NCBI GenBank assembly: GCA_018417955.1
Contig: JACTVC010000001.1
Coordinates: forward strand, 2,046,001-2,110,000
Reading direction: 5' to 3'
DNA from: Laccaria trichodermophora
Lineage: Eukaryota > Basidiomycota > Agaricomycetes > Agaricales > Hydnangiaceae
Length of the DNA: 64,000 bases
Of the stretch, positions 48,257 to 60,438 are shown piece by piece; the stretch's first letter is position 1, and every line of letters begins with the position of its first letter. A model generated the notes under the pieces. That model searched no databases, was not told the DNA's origin, and saw nothing but the letters and a program-made list of their open reading frames with translations. The position numbers and the translations under genes were made by a program.

Positions 48257-48617
48257 TGTGAGTGTAATGGACATGACCCCCTCCATCATTCCTACCCATC
48301 AACTCAGTGCCTTCCACCATTCATTCGCACTCCCGCGCCTTCCACCTCGTCATTGCATAGGCATAGTATACCTTTATGGACACCCTTCTCCTTCCTACCA
48401 TATCATTCATATGATTTAGTCCTTCCCTTGGCCTTTGTGTTATCCCCATTTTTATACAACCCTTTACCCTACCATCTACAGTATATAAAGACCTATCTGT
48501 ACCTCATAGAACCCCCAAAAAGAAGCAAATACAGAGTCATTAAAACGGTCTGTCTTTCGCGTGTGCCGATTCCCCTTCTCTGTCACTTCCCAGTCACGGA
48601 GTCACGAAATTGTCACA
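48257..48617. mobile_element. Solo-LTR-like insertion, 361 bp
   Basis: Starts TGTGAGTGTAATGG and ends GAAATTGTCACA (TG...CA), flanked by GTGAC (48252-48256) and GTGAG (48618-48622), a near-perfect 5-bp duplication. It interrupts an intron of the pogo-type transposase: upstream and downstream pieces rejoin as a typical short intron with branch-point-like TACTAAAAAC. It has no coding content. Confidence 0.5.
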
Positions 48618-50128
48618 GTGAGGTTTTTAGTAATTGGTCAAGTTTGTGATCTGACACTGCACTTGAATGTTGCCAACAAAGCAGGGTGGCACTCTCGGAT
48701 AACTGCTAGAATGATAGAGCAAGCCAGAAGATGACCCACACAAACCCCTGCTCTTCGTAAGCCAGTCAACTTCACTTTGATCTCATTGACAAGTTTGGGA
48801 TAGGGTGTGAGAACCCCAACTCTCCCAGAGCCAGCCAACGCATGACAACGTTCCACATTCTTCTTTGTCGCTTTGGACCAGCGCCTCTTGTTCTTCTTCG
48901 AGATCCATTTGGAGACAGTTCCATGGTGGAGATGGGCAAAGAGGGCTGGATGGTCCCGTTGAAGGGCAGAGACAATTTGCTGGGGAGACCAGGTGACGCG
49001 AGGGGTGATTCGGTCAATGTGGTACCAAAGGTAAGGATGGTAATAATTCACATGCTGATGCTTTGTTGGGAGGATGCTATTTCTCTTCCCTGTTCTTTTC
49101 GACTTCCATGCCTGTCCCTCTGGCCATGAAATTGATGCTAGATCGGGCATCACACTGGAATTCAACGTCAAGTTGTAGCCAAGCTCAACAGCCTTGGCTG
49201 TCTTTCTGGCACTTGCTTTCACTTTCTTCTTATCTTGAAAGCACTGTGACTGAATTCGGCCATTTTCCAGCATCCGAGCCTTGCGACGTTGCTCCTTTGC
49301 GACTTTCTCTGCAACTTCCTTTTCCCTCAACTTCTCCTTATCGACTCCAAACCTTGCTGTCACTTTCTTTTGGATTTCTAATGCAACAGTGACTGTAGTC
49401 CTCCGGCATCCTATGTCAAAGAGTGTCATCTGCTTTTTTGGGTTTGTATCCGAGTTATCTTCTTCAGGGCTGTCGCTCTCCTCATCATGTCTTCTTTCTC
49501 GAGTATGTTGGCCAGTCCGAATCTTAATGTTGGCTGAACTCCATTTGTCCAGGTTTGTCTGTGAGGATGGGCCTGCTAGAGCCAGGCTACGTGGTTGTTC
49601 AGGCTGTGAAGTCGAGGTAGATGAAGGTACATCTTCATTGTCGCTAATGAGATTGATTACCACATCATTGTCAGCTATCCGTTGGGCCTGGACTTGTGTA
49701 GGTCGTCCACGTGGGTGGGGTGGACAACTGTTGGTGAGCTTCAGTTGCTTTAGACCATGCTCTTCACTGTCTGGTTCTTGGCTAACAGCTCATCTGCAGA
49801 GATTCATCGATATTTTGACCTTTCTTCAACAGCATGTAGTGTTGCCACAATGTAATGTACATTAAGTTTAATGTCAACCTTAAGGTGCATTATGCCTATA
49901 TTTGGTGGCTTCAAGGGACTTTAAGGTGAGGCAGTGTACGGCTGGGAATTTCGGGGAATTGCTGACACCGTGGTTGCGCCTCAAAAAAAGCTTGAAGTGA
50001 TGTCGTTGGAATAGGCGTGCTGGCCTCAGTGTTGCGCGTTTTGAGTAGTAGTCAATGTGTCGAGCAGTAGCAGTCACACTGAGGTCAAAAACTATCAGGA
50101 CTTGCTCTTTCCAAGGCCGATTATAAAA

Positions 50129-50447
50129 TGTGATATAGGATTGGAAGGGAATGCCCAGAGGCCATAGTCAAACAGTGGTATATAGCTAGATTTGGATATC
50201 TTACATAATATATTGATCTTTTGTCTTGAACCACCATCTTGTCAGCAGTCTTGCCATCCTCTTGCACTACATGTAGTGCTTTGTATATCTGTACTTCCTA
50301 CAGTATGCATAATCATGTTGGGCCAGCTGAGTATCTTGTAACTGCTCATTGCTCACTCATGGGTGTTGATCCCAGATCCACCCATTCTTGCCTCCTCCTT
50401 CCCTCTTGGCTTCAGCTATGCGAGAAGTTCAGAGTGAATGCTTCACA
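50129..50447. repeat. Left LTR
   Basis: 319 bp, TG...CA ended, matching 60439-60757 with only a few differences (for example ATATCTG here versus ATAACTG near 60596, and GAATGC here versus GAACGC near the end). The high identity points to a fairly recent insertion. Confidence 0.92.
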
Positions 50448-51318
50448 ATGGTGGGGGCACTGTGGACTTCACCAAAGCATGGTTGAAGTCTGCATTTCTT
50501 GGTAGAGGGAGAGCTGGAGAGTTGTGGGAATGTGCCAGCTCATCACAGGAGGAACCTTAGCATGGATGGTAGCTGCTGCTCGCACACTTCGCGGCGGGCT
50601 TACTACTTCATGTGAAAGGGCTCATCCATCTTTCAGTTGGATGAACCATTGACTTTAGCTTGTGCTTGCACAGCTGGTTGAGGTTTGTTCGATTGGAGTG
50701 CTGCACTGACTCTGAGCAGCTGGGCTTTGGGATTTCGTGACTACGCGGCCTGAAGTCTACTGTGAGGAGAGTTCCTACTCACCTATGTCTGGATTCCGCG
50801 ACTACGTGACCATTGACTTGGTGAGGAGGTTGCCCACAACCAGTGTTGCCTGCTGCTTTGCGCTGCTTCACTGTCTCTCAGACTCCACCTGTTCCTCAAC
50901 CATCTCCCTTGTCTTTTAGCATCTAGGCCTCTCAAGAACAGCCAGATGTTCATTGACATCCCTCCAGTTCAGTCTGCTGCTCTGGAAATTATGTGCTATG
51001 CCCTACTATGCTTCTCTCCCAATCTTTGCTGTTTTCTTGCTTGAGGAATGAGTATTCTCATCCTCCTTACTTCTCTATGAACTCCCTGGAATGGCTCCTC
51101 TTGGTTTCTGAATGGTTAGAAGGGTTTGGAGTGGTTTTGGGTTGGATGGGGTTGATGGGACATCAACATGGGACTTATTCACATCATATCTCGCCAACCG
51201 ACACCCCGATTGCTCTCGTCTCTTTTGCGCTGGGAAGCCCTTGTTCATACCTTTCTTTGGACCCCCTGAACTCGCCAAACAGTCGCGTATTGGCTGCGCT
51301 TCACCTACTTCAGCCTGG
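50448..51318. other. LTR element interior, left part
   Basis: Follows the left LTR. It holds one copy of the TGCTGCTCGC..CGCGGCGG motif also repeated at 59243-59640, and at about 51175-51318 the end of a ~321-bp tandem-repeat unit (ATCTCGCCAACCGACRCCCC ... TTCAGCCTGG) that continues at 58059. No gag or pol. Confidence 0.6.
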
Positions 51319-51931
51319 TACATCAGGAAATCCTGAGACTCTGAATTAACCCTGATTTATATGATTTATATAGAATTGACCGTAAATTATACACAATTGA
51401 CTGAATTGAGACTTTTGACATCGTTGAGAAGATTGAGTAAAATAAAACGGGCACCCGTTAATTGTGCGCAATTGGTGATGCTGAGCGCGCAATTGCCCAC
51501 TTATTTAATATAATATACCACTGAATTGAACCTCTTTTTCTGCACTGTTACACATAATTCCACGGGAATAAATTGAAATCATCCAAGTTGACAGAGTATA
51601 TTGGACGGCGACTACTGGATATAATAACGGGGCTGACTAAATAAGCTGCAAAGGATAGAGGGTCAAAGAAATTATTAAATCGGATAGGGGAGAAAAAAGA
51701 TTTTGTAAGCATAAAAGGGTGACGAGAAGAGGAAGGTATCTATGGGTTCATTAAGTATTAAAGATGGAGTAGCAATTAACATAGGTTGAAACGATGGATG
51801 GGTGCGAAGAGGAGGTTGGAACGGGGGTGTGAGGAAGTTGTAAGAAATGTCCGACCTAGGGTTAGGAGTTACGATGTATGCGAAAGGGAGGACAGTCAGC
51901 AAATAAAAGTGGGTATAAACTGACGGCAGGC

Positions 51932-54283
51932 TTAGACATCCATGTCTGCCATGTTGAGTAAAGCCATGTCATCGTTAGAGGTTGTGGTGGTTGCGAGATG
52001 GGTGGAGATGGAACTGAAAGTAAAACAGAACGGTGATGAAGCGGACAGCTGGAGGTAGACAACAACGTACGAGGTGCAATTATAAAGGTCAGCCATGAGA
52101 CAATGATAAGCATTTGGACTGTTCTCACGAATCGTGGCGAGCATGGACATGTGTGATTGATAGACATCTTCATAGAGATCAGCGTTGAACTCAGTCCTGC
52201 GACGGACACCCGTGCTATAATCATCCAACGAAGATGCAATCTACAAGCAGAATATCATGATGAAGTGCAACCATGCAGGGTGACGACTTACAGAAGTGGC
52301 AGCCATAGCAACCATGGCCGCAGGTAATTCTCGTTCTTGTTTTCGTGGACCATCAGTGATCGACGAAACAAAGCGATCTTGATAGCGTTCGGCGAATGAA
52401 CCTCTTGACCCAGTAAAGAAAGCTTCGCGGAGCGTTGAGATCATGGCGAGGTGGAAGAACGGCTTGGTGGTTTGAAGGTCTCCCTCCTAACGTAAGAAGG
52501 GAATGAGTCTTGAAAGCAGAGGGTATGACAACATACGTACTCCATTGACCGGGTAGATATACCTCTTCTTGGAACGAAGATGTTCAATGACATCTCTGCA
52601 GTCAGGCCCCTCAAGCAATTTGTAAAAACCTTCTACCTTGGCTATGGCAACTTTCTTGATGTCACCACGATACTTGGATACCCGCCCGTTCAGCTACCAA
52701 ATAATAGATTTAGTGAGATACTGTGATTAGTAAAGTATGTCACTCACCACACGGCCAGTGACCTTGCCAAAGGTGTGGTCAACTCTAAAGCGGTGGGCGT
52801 ATGCATGTGCGCCAAACTTCCGCGCACACGACCGAAGAGTCTTACGGTTATACTTGACCTGCTCATCGACTGAGCGGTAGGCAGTATCAAAAATCACATC
52901 ACCTATCGCTTTACGGATAGCTGCTTTGATGATCCGTTGGAGGAGCTGTGGCTGTTCCGAGATGCGAATCATTCGCATGTTCGGTCCAGGAGCGACGTAA
53001 TCGGCATCTGCAAAGCCTGGATCTGGGTCCTCGTCTTCCTCAATCGCACCTCCCCCAGAGTCACCATCGTCTGAAGGCTAACAGAGCATCAATCAGCGAA
53101 GGAATATCAATTCGACAAAATATGTTTACCTCGTCATCCGGGGGAGCCATGGTCTTCCACGTGGGGCGCTATAATATTGATGAGTCAACATGGAGGTAAG
53201 TTCTAGGTCGTGGATAGTTTACCTCAGCTAAACGTTCTTGACCACGCTTTCCGACCTGCAACAGGATAAGTTATGAGCAGATACAGAGGTCGAGCTCTTA
53301 CATACCTTGCGGCGACGGGGTGCAGGCTCATCCTCGTCCTCATCATTAGACTCGTCATCTGATGGTACTTGGCGGCGACGAGGTGCTGGCTCATCCTCAT
53401 CTTCACCGGACTTGTCTTCACCAGACTTGTCTTCATCACCTCGCTCGTCGATCTCGTCGACGCCAGCGTCGTCGTCGGTGCCGCCGTTGTGCTCTTCACC
53501 CCATTGGGGGCACTTGTGGATGGATTATGATGGTTCAGTCAGAGTACATTGACAGTTGATAGGATGCGTACCTCGAGTCTAAACCGCTTCTTGAGCTCTT
53601 GACGGCCGAGCGTGTAGAGTTCTTGATCTTCCTCGTCTTCATTGTCTTCCAGCTCTGGTGTGGAATGATCGGAGGCTGGGTCTTCGCTCTCTGGTTCTTT
53701 GTCAACTGGGTCCTCATCCGAAGGTACCTCGTCGTCAGAAGGAATTACCGCAGCAGGACGACGAGCGGGTGTTTTCGGATTGTAACTCTTCACTACGGTG
53801 GACCTGGAAACGGAAACACCCTTAGCAGACGCACTACGGCCTTTCACTGAAGTTGATTTCATGGATCCAGAGGAAGGAGCTGTAAGGATTGTAAGACTAC
53901 GCTACGTTCAAAGTTAGAAGAATCGACTGACTTTTTGACTTCTTCGCTGACACTTGGGAATCCTCCGCGCCCGGAGAAGCGCAACGTTTCTGCGACCCAA
54001 CAGGTGCAGCTCCAATCCAAGCTGTAGTAGAGATAAAGTTAAGAACAACACGACAATAGATAGTAATTCTGATTACCTGCATTATCCAACGCCTTGGCCA
54101 TGGCGGTACGTTGCGCTACATCATTTATCAGCATATGAATAAAATCCATGGAGGTTGATACATACGTTTTCCGGCTGCCTCAAATTTGCGAAGTTGGGCT
54201 TGCTCTTCTAATTTCTGCATAACGAGGGTGTGACGCCGCTTCTCAGCAGCAGAAAGCGGCGGGGTCTGTGATTTAGGGGGCAT
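51932..54283 (-). CDS. DUF6532 protein, cargo gene of the Plavaka element
   Basis: Twelve exons with introns of about 50-60 nt can be joined in one frame from ATG 54283 (MPPKSQTPPLSAAEKRR) to TAA 51932-51934, giving about 587 residues. The N-terminal 300 residues are disordered and acidic, with a repeated DEDEPAPRRR motif and several PSDDE boxes. The C-terminal half is the DUF6532 domain: LLQRIIKAAIRKAIGDVIFD, DEQVKYNRKTL, GRVLNGRVSKYRGDIKKVA, YIYPVNGEGDL, STLREAFFTGSRGSFAERYQ, FVSSITDGPRKQERELPAAM, then VYQSHMSMLATIRENSPNAY. The function is unknown. All splice sites look intact and no stop interrupts it, unlike the transposase beside it. It shares a 206-base intergenic region with the transposase, suggesting co-regulation. 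Confidence 0.85.
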
Positions 54284-54489
54284 ATAATAGAGTTGAAATA
54301 GAAAGGAAGGTGTAAACGAGTGGGTGGGCAATACGTCGTGGGGGAGGTTACAAGGATGATGGTTTATAAGTGAGGAAAAGTCTGGAGAAGTCGTATGATA
54401 TAGAAACTTAGGAACGAAAAAACGTGGTTTGTTTTTGCAGCAAACAAAAAAAGTCGGCTGACGACGAGGCCGATCCCCGAGCGGAAAAC
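54284..54489. promoter_or_regulatory. Shared divergent promoter of the two Plavaka-element genes
   Basis: The 206 bases between the two start codons must hold both promoters. A/T-rich ATATAATAGAG-like sequence lies near the DUF6532 start, and a TATGATATAGAAAC stretch near 54394 faces the transposase. A possible 5' leader intron acceptor (GTTTTTGCAG) lies at about 54431-54440. No binding sites were identified. Confidence 0.4.
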
Positions 54490-57400
54490 ATGGGCTATAT
54501 TGATGTTCAAGTCAACGGCAATCAAACACTGACGACCACAATGCCTTCCATCTGCGAGGGTTGCAGTATCTCATTCAATCGAAACGGATTATACTCTCAC
54601 CTCCGACAAAGCAAAAATCCTCTTTGTCGTGCATATCTTGCTCGCCTTGATGAGGATGGATCGGACCTTTCAACTTGTGGCTCTGATCAAGAGTGGTCTG
54701 ACTGTCAGTCGAATTCGGATGAGGATCCAGTAGCAGGGGAGGCAATGGACACAAGCACGTCACCTTCAAGTTCAGTAATCATTGGCCCAGCTGGTCTTGA
54801 AGTGCCGCCACATGCAAACGAGCCCATTTCTTCAAGTTCGATGAACGTTGATCCATTGGGAGATTTCTATGGCGACTACAAAGACTATTCGATGGATGAT
54901 TTTGATATGGATCTTGAAGGAAGTGATTGTGACGCTACTAGCGAGGAGGATTCAATCGCAGGGGAGGATTCTGATCAGGAAGAGGAGGATGGGATAGATG
55001 ACGAGGCGTTTGAGGCAAATCTTGTGGATGAGGAACGAGGATTAGAGCCAAAGCGCGCATGCGCTGAAGTCCACACTGTCGAAGTGGTTGAAGAACCAGA
55101 CCAGGGCCCAGCTGTGAGACTGCGTGGTGGCGAGGAAGCGGCGTTGCAGAACAAGCCATTCATTGTTCAATTTCCTGGGGATTCTGCAGGTGCAGTTCAT
55201 GCGTGTGGCGATGGTGACCAAAACACGGAGTACTTCTCAGCCGTGGGCGAAGCCGATAATCCCTATGCACCATTTCGCTCGAAGATGGAGTGGGAAATCG
55301 CACGATGGTCGAAGTTATGAGGGCCGAGTTCAACAGCGCTGACTGAACTGATGGCGATTGAGGGGGTAAGTGTCAAATTCTTGTTTGAAATGCAACAGTT
55401 GACTTACCATCTGTGCAGATCATTGAAACTCTCGGCCTCTCTTTCAAAAACACCACTGAACTCAACAAGCTTATAGACAAGTCTTTGCCGGGTCGACCTG
55501 GCTTCAAACGGCACGAGATAATGGTGGGATCAGAAGTTTGCGAGGTGTACTTTCGGGACATCATACCTTGCATCAAAGCTCTCTTTGGCGACTCGGATTT
55601 CACGCCGTATCTGGTTTTCCGCCCCGAGAAACACTACGCGGACGAAAGTAGGAGAGTACGCATGTATCACGACTTGCATACAGGTCGGTGGTGGTGGTCA
55701 ACACAGGTGAGAAGACTTTTGTTTGGTTTGGCCGTTCTCTCACGCTGTGCGTTCAGGAAGCGCTTGACAAGGACAAACCTGGCGCAACTATCATTCCAAT
55801 AATTATTTCCACCGACAAAACGCAACTCACGCTTTTCAAAAATAAGACCGCTTACCCTGTCTATCTGACGATTGGAAATATTCCGAAAGAAATCCGCCGA
55901 AAACCGTCATTTCGAGGCTACATTCTTCTCGCTTACCTTCCCACCGCTAAGTTGGAAACTGTCACCAATAAGGCTCAAAGACGACGCCTTCTCGCCAATT
56001 TGTATCATGCGTGTATGAAGAAGATTCTTCATCCTTTAGAGTCTGCAGGAATTACCGGTGTGTCTATGACTAGCGGCGACGGCCTCACACGCCGAGGACA
56101 TCCCATTTTTGCCTCCTTTGTTGGAGATTATCCTGAGCAAGTCCTTACGACAGGAGCATTTACTGGGGAGTGTCCTACATGTCCTGAAGATCGCAACTCA
56201 CTGGGAGATTATGACCCTGATGTCTCTCCCAAGCTTCGCGATCTGGAACGAATCTTGAAAGCCATTGAGAGCTTTGACGATGACCCTGCTGGGTTCCTGA
56301 AGGCATGTGCAGATGCGGGTGTCAAACCCCTTCCTGAACCGTTCTGGAAGGACCTCCCCTATGCCGACATTTTCCGTTCTATCACCCCCGACATTCTTCA
56401 TCAGCTGTACCAGGGAATTATGAAACACCTGATCTCCTGGATTATCGAAGCTTTTGGGGCTGAGGAAATTGATGCTCGGTGTCGCCGAATGCCTCCCAAT
56501 CATAATCTGCGGCTGTTCACCAAGGGAATCAGTTCATTATCCCGCGTCACTGGTCAGGAACATGACCAAATGTGTCGCATTCTCCTCGGCCTTGTCCTCG
56601 ACATCCCACTCCCCAATGGCATTTCAAGCGCACCTCTTGTACGCTGCGTCCGAGCGCTTCTCGATTTTCTATATCTTGCCCAATATCCTGTCCATACCGA
56701 CGAGACCCTGGAGGTTCTTGAAGACGCACTAAATCGGTTTCACCAGAACAAGCATATTTTCGTCGATCTCGGAATCCGCGACAACTTCAACATTCCAAAG
56801 CTCCACTTCGCTATGCACTATGCGAGACTCATCAAACTGTACGGTACAACGGACAACTTTAACACTGAATACACAGAACGGCTACATATCGACCTCGCCA
56901 AAGATGCCTACGCAGCCACCAATTTTAAAGATGAATTCGCACAGATGACGCTGTGGCTTGAACGAAAAGAGAAAATCCAACGCCACGATCAATACGTCAA
57001 ATGGCGCTTGAGTGGATCACCGCCCATTGAACCGCGTGAGTGGATTCCTCCAGGGTTGGAGCTTGACCGAAAGCTTTCAATGGCGAAACATCCCAGTGCT
57101 CGCGCTGTCTCGCTTGATCGTCTTCAAGGGGATTACGGTGCGAAGTTTTTTCGAGTAGCTCTGCGGCGTTTCATTGCGCGGTCAAACGAGCCTCACCTTA
57201 ACAAAAGACAACTTGAAGAAAAAATATGGCATATCCATCTCCCATTCCGCAAACTGCCTGTCTGGCACAAGATCAAATACACTCGTCAGGATCCGTTCAC
57301 CCACGTCACCATCACCGCTGACTCAATCCACGTCCGACGTGCAACAAACGATAAGCGTGGCCGTCCCGTTCCTGGAAGATTTGACACGGCACTTGTCAAT

Positions 57401-57837
57401 GATGGGACTGGGCGTGATACTGGAATTCGAGGTAAGTCTTGTTTTTTTTCCGTTATGCATTTTGTTAACAAATTATAGGTTACCGAGTTGGTCGTATCCG
57501 TGTTGTGTTCTCTCTACCCCAGTCCTCTCTCTCACTTTTATTCAATGATGGTATCAATATACCATCTCATCTCGTCTACGTGGAGTGGTACACACCGTTC
57601 CCAGATTCACCTGATCCCAATCACCTCTTGTACCCCATCTCGCCTGCAAAGGATCAGGATGGTAACAACATCTGTAGTATAATTCCACTTGCTAATCTTC
57701 GCCGAAGTATCCATTTGCTGCCGAAGTTTGGGAGGGTAGCACCCAAGGAGTGGACGAGTAGTACAGTACTCGACCTCTGTGGTCATTTTTTTGCCAACAC
57801 CTTTACTGACCGTCATTTATATCGTATCATGTACTAG
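54490..57837 (+). pseudogene. Plavaka transposase with one in-frame stop
   Basis: Four exons (54490-55365, 55419-55706, 55757-57431, 57479-57837) join in one frame for 1,065 codons; introns are 47-53 nt. A C2H2-like finger (C22, C25, H37, C46) and a long acidic disordered region precede the transposase core: LGLSFKNTTELNKLID, HTGRWWWSTQ, KPGATIIPIIISTDKTQLTL, YLTIGNIPKEIRRKPS, TSGDGLTRRGHPIFASF, and a GECPTCPEDR zinc-binding-like motif. These are hallmark Plavaka (CACTA-related DDE) motifs. Codon 277 is TGA (55318-55320) inside the conserved KLRGPSSTA stretch where Arg is expected, so one C-to-T change explains it. All else is open, so inactivation is recent. The first true ATG was taken as start. 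Confidence 0.88.
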
Positions 57838-58058
57838 CTTATCTGTCTACAAGTTTGATAACTTTCAAGCATAAGCATGAACAATCTAAATTTTCATTTT
57901 TCAGTTGAGAAGAATTGATGAAAATTTACGAATGATTATGCACAATCTACACCCCCAATTTCAATTGAAAAAATTTAGGAAGAATTAACCAACAATTGTG
58001 CACAACACGGTTGACCAGCTGAATTGTGCACGATTGTGAAATTTGGATTTTCCTGATG

Positions 58059-58880
58059 TATGATCAAAATGAACATATCTCGTCCGTTCTCGGCGAGATC
58101 CTCGTCGTTCCTTTTGTTCTTTGGCTCGTTTTGAAGCCACGGTCAATGCGCTTCTGGGGAGCCCTCATACGCGTCAAACGGACGAGCGGTTCCTGTGTTA
58201 CAGCACCATCCCTCCAACAACCACTTACATGTGACTTGTTCATGTCATATCTCGCCGACCGACGCCCCGATTGCTCTCGTCTCTTTTGCGCTGGAAAGCC
58301 CTCATTTACACCTTTCTTTCGACCCCATGAACTCGCCAAACGGTCACCTATTGGCTGCGCTTTGCCTAGTTCAGCCTGGTATGACCAAGATGAACCTATT
58401 TCGTCCGTTCTCGGCAAGAACCTCGTCGTTCCTTTTGTTCTTTGGCTTGTTTTGAAGCCACGGTCAATGCGCTTCTGGGAAGCCCTTATACGCGTCAAAC
58501 GAACATGCGGTTCTCGTGTCACAGCACCATCCCTCCAACAACCATTTGCATGTGACTTGTTCATGTCATATCTCGCCAACCGACGGTCGTATCGCTCTCG
58601 TCTTTTTTGCGTTGGGAAGCCCTGATCCACACCTTTCTTTGGACACCATGAACTCGCCAAACGGTCACCTATTGGCTGTGCTTCGCCTAGTTCAGCCTGG
58701 TATGACCAAGATGAACATATTTTGTCCGTTCTCGGCGAGATCCTCGTCGTTTCATTCGTTCTTTGGCTCGTTTTGAAGCCACGGTCAATGCACTTCTGGG
58801 AAGCCCTTATACGCGTCAAACGGACGAGCGGTCCTTGTGTTACAGTGCCATCTCTTCAACAACCATTTCCCCATTCCTGT
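58059..58880. repeat. 321-bp tandem repeat array in the LTR element
   Basis: Units starting TATGAYCAARATGAAC begin at 58059, 58380 and 58701 (period 321); the third is incomplete. Shared motifs include TCGTCCGTTCTCGGC, GAAGCCACGGTCAATGC and CTCGCCAACCGACG. A fourth partial unit lies at about 51175-51318, cut off by the Plavaka insertion. Long open frames on both strands result from the repeat composition and are not genes. Confidence 0.9.
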
Positions 58881-59242
58881 TGTCATAACATGCTCGCATC
58901 GGACGTTCTATAGCCCGTTTTAAACGTCTGCATCGTACCTTTCCGACGCACCTATTCATGTCAAAAACGGACGACAGCCTGGTCTGCAGTATGCATTTAC
59001 TCCAGAACTGCAGTTTCTGGGTATTACCTCTCTATCTCGACAACCACGGCTCGTCACGATACGCGAATTATACCGTTGGAAAGGCGTTGTTCGTAGCTTT
59101 CGAACGGGTATTTGATCTCCAGGAACGGGCCAGAAATCACTACGCTATGCTCAAACACATTTTTGGCTACCTCAGGATATCCCCTCTATTTGGGGTGTTA
59201 AGACTTGATTGGAGGACTCTTATGGGCAGGGGAGACACCTCA

Positions 59243-59640
59243 ACTGGTTGAGAGTTGCTGCTCGCGCATTACGCGGCGGACTCTTCTTCAGTCATGGTAA
59301 CCTTCTGGCTCTCTCAGAAGGCTGATTGCTGCTTGCGCATTTCGCGGCGGATCAGTGTGGAGGAGTTGCAGCTCGCGCATTACGCGGCGGACTCTTCTTC
59401 AATCATGGTAACCTTCTGAGTCCCTCAGAAGTACTGATTGCTGCTCGCGAGTTACGCAGTGGATCAGTGTTGAGGAGTTGCTGCTTGCGCATTACATGGC
59501 GGACTCTTCTTCAATCATGGTAACCTTCTGGCTCCTGATTGCAGCTCGCATGTTTTGCAGCGGATCAGTGTTGAGGAGTTGCTGCTCGCACATTATGCGG
59601 CGGACTCTTCTTCAATCATGGTAACCTTATAGATTGCTGC
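59243..59640. repeat. Minisatellite (~115-bp units) in the LTR element
   Basis: Three to four units contain TGCTGCTCGCGCATTACG, GCGGCGGACTCTTCTTCA and ATCATGGTAACCTTCT in the same order, with indels between units. A single related copy lies near 50573, just inside the left LTR. Confidence 0.85.
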
Positions 59641-60438
59641 TTGTGTGTTGCATGGCCTGTGTCCACTCTGGGGGGCAAGATTTATGACAACATTTTTTTT
59701 TTTTTCTCTCCCCCTTTCCTTCAACCTCTCATCATTCCTACCCAACTGGCACCACCTCATCCTACTCTAACACCAACTTAGGATCATGGCTTGTAATTTT
59801 CCACTGCACGATCTCTTCGCCTCTATCCTCCCTGGCTTGATTCTTGAGATTCGCACACTGGAAAAGTGGGGGGCTGTATGGGAGTATAGGTGGAATATGG
59901 GAGGAGAGGCACAAGCCTCTATCCCATTACACACTCCCCACATCTAGATCACACACCACAATGGAAGCAAGCTACATCATCTTGATGGGTAGAGGGAGTT
60001 GAGTTGGGATCAACGATCTGACTGGAGAGGTGCAAGCCTCTATCACACTATACATGCCTTGTACCCAGACCACAAGTATGATGGAAGCATGCTACACCAT
60101 CTTGATGGGGAAAGGCAATGGAGTTGGGATGGATGACCTGGAAGCCATCCACTTGCATGGTTTCCCAGTACTCATGGTTATACATCACTGAGGGGAGAAT
60201 GGGAGGATCATATGGGTATATCTGGGGTAAGCTGGGAGCTCGCAGTGACCAGCTTTCCAGATAGGAAATTATTTGGGGCCAAATTTTTTTTTTTCTTTCT
60301 TTTATTCATCTTCTTTGCTTTGCTACCTTTTGGTCTCATTTTATCCTGATATTCACTCTGGGGGGCAAGAGGATTTCTATTCTATTATTCTTCCCCACCA
60401 TTGTTTTCCTTACATGCCCTCTGGACATTGGGGGGCTT
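59641..60438. other. LTR element interior, right part
   Basis: Contains two copies of CACTCTGGGGGGCAAGA (near 59665 and 60353), each followed by T-rich tracts, and a ~120-base duplication (GCAAGCCTCTATC ... CATCTTGATGGG at about 59905 and 60030). It ends in the polypurine tract. No coding sequence. Confidence 0.7.

Larger units (their letters stand above)
51321..58058. mobile_element. Plavaka DNA transposon, 6.7 kb, TSD TA
   Basis: Ends are CATCAGGAAATCC on the left and, inverted, CATCAGGAAAATCC on the right, with TA on both sides. The target was the TA in ...CAGCCTGGTATGA... of a tandem repeat; other units of the same array (58380, 58701) show the uninterrupted site. It carries two divergent genes: the Plavaka transposase (54490-57837, +) and a DUF6532 protein (51932-54283, -). 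Subterminal regions are rich in AATTGWRCRCAATT-like motifs (near 51460 and 57985-58035). Confidence 0.88.

Noticed and set aside
48638..49865. Plus-strand frames opposite the pogo-type transposase
   Set aside because: Antisense shadows of the minus-strand transposase exon, which has clear domain motifs.
58026..58819. Open frames of 199 (+) and 251 (-) codons
   Set aside because: They arise from a 321-bp tandem array whose unit length is divisible by three, so any open frame repeats. They show no family motifs and lie inside a non-coding LTR element.
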